Positions 1 to 4,087 of a stretch of DNA of 5,019 nucleotides are shown one piece after another. The notes under the pieces were generated by a model. The model was not told the DNA's origin and did no database searches. It saw nothing but the letters and a program-made list of their open reading frames with translations. This DNA is from Nitrospiraceae bacterium UBA6898. GTDB taxonomy: Bacteria > Nitrospirota > Thermodesulfovibrionia > Thermodesulfovibrionales > UBA6898. The translations under genes and the position numbers were made by a program. Within the stretch, counting starts at the first letter, position 1; every line of letters starts with the position of its first letter. The DNA lies in the NCBI GenBank assembly GCA_002448975.1, contig DKBO01000016.1, forward strand, positions 1,969 through 6,987, read 5' to 3'.

Positions 1-1310
1 TCATTGTCCGGACCTTTCCGGGCGAATTTTATCAGGAGATACAGGTCAACGAGCGCAAGAAGGCCATACAGGAGCGTAAATCCGGTCAGGGAAGCAATCA
101 CCTGCGGAACACTTATGGACCGCGATACGCCGTCTGCTGTCCTGAGAACGTTATAAACGATCCACGGCTGTCTGCCGACCTCTGCAACTATCCACCCCAG
201 CTGGGTTGCAATATAGGGGAGGGGGAGCGCATAAAGCATAATCCTCAGAAAGAACCGGCTCCGGTCTATACGTTCTTTTCGGGAAAGAATGACCGCCATA
301 AAGGTCAGGAGCATGAAAAGCATACCGAGGCCGGCCATGCCCCTGAAACCGGCAAGAACCGGAAGAACAGGAGGTCTGTCCTCCTTGGGGAATTCCTTGA
401 GTCCCCGCACAACGGCATTGCCGTCGTGGAAAGCCAGAAGACTGAGCAGTTTCGGCACGCTGATCGCTTCAACCGTATTGCGCTCCTTCTCAACATCAGG
501 GATAAGCATGAAATGATAGGGGGCTGCCTCCTTGGTTTCCCAGACCGCTTCCATGGCAGCAAACTTGGCAGGCTGTGTTCCGGCAACGTTCGCAGCATGG
601 AAATCGCCGACCAGAAAGACCAGAAGAGAGCTTACGAGACCAAAGGTTGCTGCCACACGGAAAGACCGCCGGAAGAAATCCTGGTTTGCCTTTCTCAGGA
701 GATGCCAGGCTGAGATTCCCATAACAAAAAAAGCTGCCACAACGTACCCGGAGAATATGGTATGAAAGAATTTCAGGAGACCGTAAGGATTGGTCAGCAG
801 TGCCATGAAATCGACCATCTCGGCCCGTCCGTTCCTGATCACATATCCCACCGGGTGCTGCATCCAGCCGTTTGCCAGCAGTATCCATAGCCCGGAAAGG
901 TTGGTTGCCAGAGCTACAAGCCATATTGACAGGGCGTGGACTTTCCGGGAGACCTTATTCCAGCCGAATACCCAGAGGCCGATAAAGGAGGATTCGAGGA
1001 AAAAGGCTACGGTCGATTCAATGGCAAGCGGGGCCCCGAAGATATCGCCGACATACCGGGAGTACTCAGCCCAGTTCATGCCGAATTGGAACTCCAGGGT
1101 AATGCCGGTAACAATACCGAGGGTAAAGTTGATAAGAAAGAGTTTCCCCCAGAACTTTGTCATCCTGAGCCAGACAACATCTCCGGTGCTCACATGCTTG
1201 GATTCCATATAGGCCAGCAGAAGAGAAAGGCCGAGGGTAAGGGGTACGAAGATGAAATGAAACATGCTCGTTACGGCAAATTGAAGCCTGCTTAAGAATA
1301 CAACGTCCAT
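1..1310 (-). CDS. cydA: Cytochrome bd-type quinol oxidase subunit I (C-terminus off the left edge)
   Basis: This is the haem-bearing, quinol-oxidising subunit of cytochrome bd oxidase, an inner-membrane enzyme that reduces O2 to water. The frame stays open from ATG at 1310 to the window edge (436 complete codons). The N-terminus LSRLQFAVTSMFHFIFVPLT matches the family, and H18 aligns with the E. coli haem ligand H19. E98 and E106 match E99/E107, H183 matches the haem b558 ligand H186, and M325 in FRGMAGLG matches M393. GWMQHPVG and GRQPW (379-383) are family signatures. K249 and E254 match the quinol-loop residues K252/E257. M325 lies 68 residues earlier than in E. coli, so this is a short-Q-loop form. 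The frame ends in KFARKGPDN, close to the usual end, so probably only some 10-25 residues are missing. GAAAGG at 1319-1324 (minus) is a well-spaced ribosome site. cydB would be expected just outside on the left. Ligand assignments come from alignment to E. coli from memory. Confidence 0.96.
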   Translation of the reverse strand, partial: MDVVFLSRLQFAVTSMFHFIFVPLTLGLSLLLAYMESKHVSTGDVVWLRMTKFWGKLFLINFTLGIVTGITLEFQFGMNWAEYSRYVGDIFGAPLAIESTVAFFLESSFIGLWVFGWNKVSRKVHALSIWLVALATNLSGLWILLANGWMQHPVGYVIRNGRAEMVDFMALLTNPYGLLKFFHTIFSGYVVAAFFVMGISAWHLLRKANQDFFRRSFRVAATFGLVSSLLVFLVGDFHAANVAGTQPAKFAAMEAVWETKEAAPYHFMLIPDVEKERNTVEAISVPKLLSLLAFHDGNAVVRGLKEFPKEDRPPVLPVLAGFRGMAGLGMLFMLLTFMAVILSRKERIDRSRFFLRIMLYALPLPYIATQLGWIVAEVGRQPWIVYNVLRTADGVSRSISVPQVIASLTGFTLLYGLLALVDLYLLIKFARKGPDN

Positions 1311-1318
1311 TCTGATGA

Positions 1319-1324
1319 CCTTTC
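1319..1324 (-). promoter_or_regulatory. Ribosome binding site of cydA
   Basis: GAAAGG on the minus strand, 8 nt upstream of the ATG at 1310. It supports this start rather than a downstream Met. Confidence 0.6.
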
Positions 1325-1383
1325 ATTCAGGAGAAAGATTGTCTTCATTAGTTCTATCACCATCTTATCAAATTAAAATTATT

Positions 1384-1402
1384 GGGCAATATCATAATGC
1401 CC
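1384..1402 (-). other. Small hairpin in the putative cydA leader
   Basis: GGGCA (1384-1388) pairs with TGCCC (1398-1402) across a 9-nt AT-rich spacer. It falls within the roughly 100-nt leader predicted from the cydA promoter. It could be an operator half-site pair or an RNA hairpin. There is no T tract, so it is not an intrinsic terminator. Confidence 0.3.
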
Positions 1403-1415
1403 ATGAAATAAGATT

Positions 1416-1444
1416 AATTTACTCTTGATTAAAAGCTTTGTCAA
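1416..1444 (-). promoter_or_regulatory. Sigma70-like promoter for cydA
   Basis: On the minus strand a perfect -35 TTGACA (plus coordinates 1439-1444) is followed by a 17-nt spacer and the -10 TAAATT (1416-1421, 4 of 6 consensus bases). Transcription would start near 1409, giving a leader of about 100 nt to the ATG at 1310. The -35 element lies inside the 1424-1445 dyad shared with the opposing promoter. The assignment is from consensus matching only. Confidence 0.65.
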
Positions 1445-1445
1445 G
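1424..1445. repeat. Dyad spanning both -35 elements
   Basis: CTTGA (1424-1428) and TCAAG (1441-1445) form a perfect 5-bp inverted repeat. Further symmetry inside includes AA/TT pairs around the central AGCT. The dyad contains the -35 elements of both divergent promoters, so part of its symmetry may simply reflect two facing TTGA elements. A protein bound here would occlude both promoters. Confidence 0.4.
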
Positions 1446-1453
1446 CGTAAAAT
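1425..1453 (+). promoter_or_regulatory. Sigma70-like promoter for the zinc-ribbon/peroxiredoxin operon
   Basis: TTGATT (1425-1430, 4 of 6 to TTGACA) is followed by exactly 17 nt and TAAAAT (1448-1453, 5 of 6 to TATAAT). Transcription would start near 1460, leaving a leader of about 130 nt before the ATG at 1591. It overlaps the cydA promoter almost completely in the opposite direction. A promoter closer to 1591 cannot be excluded, but none I examined fits as well. Confidence 0.5.
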
Positions 1454-1475
1454 AAGACAACATATATCTTATTTT
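1449..1475. repeat. Perfect 9-bp inverted repeat, candidate operator
   Basis: AAAATAAGA (1449-1457) and TCTTATTTT (1467-1475) are exact reverse complements separated by 9 nt. The left arm overlaps the -10 of the plus-strand promoter. For cydA the dyad would lie roughly from -40 to -66. It could therefore repress the operon and activate, or leave untouched, cydA. The cognate regulator is unknown. Confidence 0.45.
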
Positions 1476-1484
1476 CAGTAGCTG

Positions 1485-1495
1485 AATAAATTATT
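1485..1495. repeat. AATAA-A-TTATT dyad
   Basis: AATAA (1485-1489) and TTATT (1491-1495) are a short perfect dyad around A1490, with partial symmetry extending outward (CT and AG pairs on the flanks). The geometry, with one central base, resembles a 7-1-7 Fur/PerR-type box, but the match to any published consensus is weak. Confidence 0.3.
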
Positions 1496-1502
1496 TAGTT
1501 GC

Positions 1503-1520
1503 AATAAGATAAAGCTTATT
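1503..1520. repeat. AATAAG/CTTATT dyad, candidate operator
   Basis: AATAAG (1503-1508) and CTTATT (1515-1520) are perfect inverted repeats with a 6-nt spacer. The left arm contains a full ATAAGAT word, the same core as in the 1449-1475 dyad. Confidence 0.35.
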
Positions 1521-1524
1521 TAGC

Positions 1525-1540
1525 GGACACGGGTTTGTCC
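1525..1540 (+). other. Leader hairpin upstream of the zinc-ribbon gene
   Basis: GGACA (1525-1529) pairs with TGTCC (1536-1540) around a 6-nt loop, in the predicted mRNA leader some 50 nt before the start codon. There is no U tract. It may be an mRNA-stabilising structure or have no function. Confidence 0.3.
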
Positions 1541-1590
1541 TGTGCCTCTACTCAAAATGTGGTAGGATGAAACTGTAAAGGAGAATGACC

Positions 1591-1761
1591 ATGAAAGATA
1601 CGCTCTATGATGACGAATCTTCGATTAACCTGGAGACAGTTCCCGAATATGTGACATGCCCGAAATGTGGCGGTGAAATACGGCTATGGACAGGGTCAAT
1701 CCTGACAGTCTGCTGGTTCTGCGGCTTCCATGCCTTCAAGAAGGAGACGATCATTAATTAG
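1591..1761 (+). CDS. Small zinc-ribbon protein, 56 aa, function unknown
   Basis: A 56-residue protein runs from ATG 1591 to TAG 1759-1761. AAAGGAG at 1577-1583 lies 7 nt before the start, an excellent ribosome site. Residues 1-21 are acidic and probably flexible. C23-P-K-C26 and C41-W-F-C44 form a CxxC...CxxC pair 14 residues apart, the layout of a zinc ribbon or rubredoxin-like knuckle. There is no signal peptide or membrane segment, so it should be cytoplasmic. It is the first gene of the operon and precedes the selenoprotein peroxiredoxin by 59 nt. I do not recognise a named family. The four cysteines could bind Zn or Fe and act as a redox-sensitive switch or small electron carrier, by analogy with the rubredoxin-like proteins that accompany peroxidases in some anaerobes. 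That analogy is inference. Being so short, it is easily missed by gene callers. Confidence 0.8.
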   Translation: MKDTLYDDESSINLETVPEYVTCPKCGGEIRLWTGSILTVCWFCGFHAFKKETIIN

Positions 1762-1773
1762 GTCGACAGGTTC

Positions 1774-1786
1774 GGGTCTTTGACCC
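1774..1786 (+). other. Small intergenic hairpin between zinc-ribbon and peroxiredoxin genes
   Basis: GGGTC (1774-1778), loop TTT and GACCC (1782-1786) form a 5-bp stem, followed by a T and seven A. Because A rather than T follows, it is not a forward intrinsic terminator. It may be a processing or stability element within the operon mRNA. Confidence 0.3.
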
Positions 1787-1806
1787 TAAAAAAATAATCT
1801 ATTGAC

Positions 1807-1813
1807 GGAGGAG
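1807..1813 (+). promoter_or_regulatory. Ribosome binding site of the selenoprotein peroxiredoxin
   Basis: GGAGGAG ends 7 nt before the ATG at 1821. This strong site fixes the start upstream of the in-frame UGA, and so argues that the N-terminal quarter is translated and that the gene does not begin at the internal ATG at 2058. Confidence 0.8.
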
Positions 1814-1820
1814 AAAAAAG

Positions 1821-2429
1821 ATGAGCGAGCACTATGGTATAAGAGTCGGCGACACGGTCTCGGATTTCAAGATCGAGACGTATGATCCGTCGAAGGGCGA
1901 TTTCGGCGAGATCAGCCTGGCAGAATTAAAGGCAGGCAAGAAGTGGACCGTACTCTTCTTTTATCCAGCTGATTTTACTTTTGTCTGAGCAACGGAGTTT
2001 GCTGCTCTGGCAGAGCAGCATGAGCATTTCAAGGCGCTGGGTGCAGAGCTTATTACGGTGAGCACCGACACGAAGTTCGTCCATCTCGCATGGCAGAGGG
2101 ATGAGAAGATGCTTGAGAAGGTCGGGTACATCATGGGCTCTGATCCGAATGCTCGTATTTCCAAGATCTTTGGCGTCTACGATAAAGAGGCCGGCCTCGA
2201 CTTGCGGGGGACATTCATCATCAGTCCCGACGGTGTCCTCATGAACGCCGAGGTGAACTATTTCAATCTGGGAAGGAATGTTGCGGAGATCCTGCGAAAG
2301 GTAAAGGCTAACCTCTATCTTTCTTCTCACCAAAACGAAGGGTGCCCTGCTACATGGCAGAAGGAAGGCGACAAGACGTTAAAACCCTCAGCCGAGCTGG
2401 TAGGCAGAGTTTTCTATGCTCTTGAATAG
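1821..2429 (+). CDS. Selenocysteine-containing 2-Cys peroxiredoxin (AhpC/TSA family), UGA = Sec56
   Basis: This thiol/selenol peroxidase reduces H2O2, organic hydroperoxides and probably peroxynitrite in the cytoplasm. The frame starts at ATG 1821 behind a strong GGAGGAG site and reads through one in-frame TGA (1986-1988) to TAG at 2427-2429, giving 202 residues, normal for AhpC-type peroxiredoxins. The TGA sits exactly at the peroxidatic cysteine. The motif FYPADFTFV-U56-ATEF fits PxxxTxxC with P49, T53 and U56. R129 in LRGTFIISPDG is the usual active-site Arg. C175 in EGCPATW is the resolving cysteine, so the cycle would pass through a Sec-Cys selenenylsulfide. Homology is continuous on both sides of the TGA, and a SECIS hairpin follows it. 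The canonical VCPTE proline is Ala here. A zinc-ribbon gene lies upstream and an AhpD-like gene 36 nt downstream. A sequencing error or nonsense mutation is the alternative, but hairpin and position make it unlikely. Conventional calling would report only a fragment from 2058. Confidence 0.92.
1986..1988 (+). other. UGA codon recoded as selenocysteine (residue 56)
   Basis: This is the only in-frame TGA of the peroxiredoxin, placed where the family has its invariant peroxidatic Cys. Both flanks encode conserved family sequence in the same frame. Decoding would need SelA, SelB, SelC and SelD, none of which is in this window. Confidence 0.9.
2000..2020 (+). promoter_or_regulatory. Bacterial SECIS element
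   Basis: A perfect 9-bp stem, TGCTGCTCT (2000-2008) with AGAGCAGCA (2012-2020), closes a 3-nt apical loop GGC (2009-2011). The loop begins 20 nt after the UGA. That fits the known bacterial SECIS rules as I recall them: a short apical loop starting with G, about 16-37 nt downstream of UGA. The hairpin lies inside the coding sequence (residues around 61-67, AALAEQH) and would recruit SelB with Sec-tRNA. The stem and spacing are seen directly; SelB binding is inferred. Confidence 0.85.
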
Positions 2430-2450
2430 TGCTACAATGTCCTAAAGATG

Positions 2451-2457
2451 AAGGAGG
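2451..2457 (+). promoter_or_regulatory. Ribosome binding site deciding the AhpD-like start
   Basis: AAGGAGG lies 8 nt before ATG 2466. An in-frame ATG at 2448 directly abuts this site and has none of its own, so 2466 is the preferred start. Confidence 0.75.
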
Positions 2458-2465
2458 GGGATACT

Positions 2466-2792
2466 ATGGCAAAGCTGCCGGGTCAGTTCATGAGCATCAG
2501 AAAGCGGTTTGAGAAGTATTTCAAGGCGGTCGAAAATCTCGGCAAAGAGGCACGGGTTGCAGGACCGCTAAACAGAAAGACAGCTCATCTGATACAGCTT
2601 GCGGCTGCGGCTGCAATCCGGTCGGAGGGGTCGGTTCACTCCCATACCCGGAGGGCGCTGGAGGCAGGAGCGAAGCCCGCAGAGATCTATCACGCCATCA
2701 TCGTGCTGACCAGCACGATAGGGTTTCCTACCGTTTCTGCAGCGCTGAGCTGGGCTGATGACGTCATCAGCGAGAAAGCAAAGAAAAAGTAA
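2466..2792 (+). CDS. AhpD-like / carboxymuconolactone decarboxylase family protein lacking CxxC, 108 aa
   Basis: This is a small all-helical protein of the AhpD/CMD superfamily, which includes alkylhydroperoxidase partners and decarboxylases. From ATG 2466 it has 108 residues, normal for the single-domain group. The core is HLIQLAAAAAIRSEG followed by VHSHTRRALEAGA and a C-terminal IGFPTVSAALSW block, all typical. In AhpD-type members the core reads CxxC followed by a conserved His. Aligned on the His before the ALEAGA helix, the two cysteine positions are here S53 and S56 (S-E-G-S), with E54, H58 and H60 kept. Thiol peroxidase or disulfide-reductase chemistry of the AhpD kind is therefore not possible in the usual way. 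Its position 36 nt after the selenoperoxiredoxin suggests co-transcription and a linked role, but the substrate is unknown. Family call is confident; function is not. Confidence 0.88.
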   Translation: MAKLPGQFMSIRKRFEKYFKAVENLGKEARVAGPLNRKTAHLIQLAAAAAIRSEGSVHSHTRRALEAGAKPAEIYHAIIVLTSTIGFPTVSAALSWADDVISEKAKKK

Positions 2793-2806
2793 TACGAACA
2801 TTTGGT

Positions 2807-2844
2807 CGCACAAGGGCGGACAAATTCCTATCCGCACTTGTGCG
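2807..2844. terminator. Long hairpin after the operon, possible bidirectional terminator
   Basis: A 14-position stem, CGCACAAG-G-GCGGA (2807-2820) against TCCGC-A-CTTGTGCG (2831-2844), has a single mismatch and a 10-nt loop. It begins 14 nt after the AhpD-like stop codon. Neither side has a proper T tract, so factor-independent termination is uncertain. It may instead be an mRNA 3' stabiliser or a REP-like repeat, and no second copy occurs here. Confidence 0.45.
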
Positions 2845-3040
2845 CCTATCTGTTGGATGTACGGGTCGCATGATGCAGGCAGAAGAGAGCATTCTCCCTT
2901 CCTCGCTTCAATCAGCGGTATTTCTCTCTTGATGGTATCAGTACGGAATGTCAGATTATCAGCAGAAGAAACCGCTCGAATCGTGTATCTTGCCTTTTAC
3001 AGTCCCCTGTGGTTGCAATCCGTGATTAGGGCTGATTGGC
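2845..3040. other. Intergenic stretch without a recognisable gene
   Basis: About 200 bp between the hairpin and the end of the cation-efflux gene. An open plus-strand frame crosses it, but it has no ribosome site, resembles no family I know and runs antisense into the efflux gene. I see no tRNA, small-RNA signature or insertion-sequence end. It may be decayed sequence or a long 3' region. Confidence 0.5.
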
Positions 3041-3940
3041 TCAATGATCGTGTCTATCCTCTGACGTATGCACCTGACAGTAAAGCCCGTTCGATTCACA
3101 TTCCCCGCATTCAAACTGCAGAAGAATATGGTTTATTTTCATCGATCTGAGCAGCCCTTCGATCTTCCGGCGGAGAGGTTCAATATCGCTCAACCGCTGG
3201 TCATGGACCCAGACGTGTGCCGAAAAGGCAATGTTCCTGTGCGCTAGTGACCATACATGGATGTCATGGATGCCCATCACTTCTGGGAAAACAGAGATCT
3301 TCTGAGCGATTTCTTCCACGTCGAATCCTTTCGGCACCATCTCCAGAAAAATTCCCGCAGCCTCCCTGACCACACGCAGACCTCCGGTGACGATGATGGT
3401 GCCGATGATGATGCCGGCTACAGGGTCTGCATATGTCCACCCGGTAGCAAGCACGATAATGCCTGAAATGATGACGCCGACGGAGGAAAGGGTATCACCG
3501 ATCACATGCAGCCAGGCACTCTTGATGTTCAGGTCCTCATGCCCCCTGCCGAGGATTAGCGCCATGGCGATATTACCGAGAAGACCGCCCGTTGCGACCG
3601 TCAGCATGACCGTTGTTCCGATGGCCGTCGGTGAAACGAAGCGGTGGTACGACTCCACGAATATGAAGATGGCAATTGCCACCAGGCTGATCCCGTTGAC
3701 GATTGCGGCAAGAAGGCCAAACCGCTGGTAGCCGTAGGTTGCACGGAAGTCGGAAGGTTTTTTGCTGATCTTAGCCGCGATAAGACTCAGTCCGAGGGCA
3801 AAGGCGTCTGTCAGTACATGTCCGGCATCGCTCAGAAGTGCGATACTGTTTGAGAGGAGGCCCCCGACAACCTCGGCAAACAGTATGACAAGCGTGATGA
3901 TAAGGCTGAGGACAAGTCTCTGTGCAGGGTCTTTTTTCAT
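3041..3940 (-). CDS. Cation diffusion facilitator (CzcD/ZitB-like Zn/Co/Cd efflux), 299 aa
   Basis: This inner-membrane proton-coupled exporter removes divalent cations such as Zn2+, Co2+ or Cd2+. From ATG 3940 it has 299 residues, normal for CDF proteins. The N-terminal half has six hydrophobic segments. The transport site appears as SDAGHVLTD in TM2 (D38, H41, D45) and LHVIGDTLSS in TM5 (H145, D149). A His in both HxxxD motifs is typical of the Zn-CDF group. GYQRFG (70-75) follows TM2. The cytoplasmic domain from about residue 207 carries GIHDIHVWSL, the usual metal-binding dimerisation fold. The end is Cys/His-rich: C278, C281, C288, H291, H297, H299. The frame extends upstream to an ATG at 3985, but that has no ribosome site; 3940 has a weak GAG-type site and starts at the usual MKK...LVLSLIIT. 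The gene is divergent from the ABC gene. No metal-sensor gene is nearby. Confidence 0.94.
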   Translation of the reverse strand: MKKDPAQRLVLSLIITLVILFAEVVGGLLSNSIALLSDAGHVLTDAFALGLSLIAAKISKKPSDFRATYGYQRFGLLAAIVNGISLVAIAIFIFVESYHRFVSPTAIGTTVMLTVATGGLLGNIAMALILGRGHEDLNIKSAWLHVIGDTLSSVGVIISGIIVLATGWTYADPVAGIIIGTIIVTGGLRVVREAAGIFLEMVPKGFDVEEIAQKISVFPEVMGIHDIHVWSLAHRNIAFSAHVWVHDQRLSDIEPLRRKIEGLLRSMKINHILLQFECGECESNGLYCQVHTSEDRHDH

Positions 3941-4087
3941 TATCGTTTGTTCTCTTACTATACCGCACCACGCCACCGTCAGCATAGAAGAAGAGGAGAT
4001 GCGGACTGTAAAGAGACGCTTATCAACACAGGTGCGTTCTCAGATGCGGATTCGCCTCTCCTGTTATATTTCTGCTAAACTCACAGT
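3941..4087. promoter_or_regulatory. Divergent intergenic region between the efflux and ABC genes
   Basis: This 147-bp gap must hold both promoters. Toward the efflux gene, TATAGT (plus 3957-3962, minus strand) is a plausible -10 without a good -35 partner. Toward the ABC gene, TAAACT (4076-4081) sits 6 nt before ATG 4088, and no Shine-Dalgarno sequence is visible. I see no convincing operator dyad. Confidence 0.3.

Noticed and set aside
496..924. 142-codon minus-strand open frame inside the cydA region
   Set aside because: It lies in a different frame from cydA, has an unnatural composition, and shows none of the family motifs that the cydA frame carries throughout.
936..1295. 119-codon plus-strand open frame antisense to cydA
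   Set aside because: It is the codon-aligned antisense of cydA. The product is low-complexity and unlike any family, and there is no independent support for translation.
1774..1800. Intrinsic terminator between zinc-ribbon and peroxiredoxin genes
   Set aside because: The hairpin has only five base pairs and is followed by A residues rather than T on the coding strand, so it should not stop operon transcription.
1926..2333. 135-codon minus-strand open frame opposite the peroxiredoxin
   Set aside because: It is antisense to a confident selenoprotein gene, and no domain or ribosome site is seen.
2058..2429. A separate truncated peroxiredoxin gene starting at ATG 2058
   Set aside because: The same frame continues upstream through the TGA with conserved peroxiredoxin sequence and a strong ribosome site at 1807-1813. 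The internal ATG has no site and would remove the catalytic motif.
1821..2429. Peroxiredoxin pseudogene caused by a nonsense mutation
   Set aside because: The only stop is a TGA at the catalytic Cys position, a SECIS hairpin follows at the right distance, and the rest of the frame is undamaged.
2758..3150. 130-codon plus-strand open frame spanning the gap after the AhpD-like gene
   Set aside because: It starts inside the AhpD-like gene, crosses the long hairpin and runs antisense into the cation exporter. No recognisable domain and no ribosome site at its start or at the internal ATG 2857.
3041..3985. Longer version of the cation exporter starting at ATG 3985
   Set aside because: The extra 15 residues are not hydrophobic or family-like, and the upstream sequence is pyrimidine-rich with no ribosome site. 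ATG 3940 gives the standard N-terminus.
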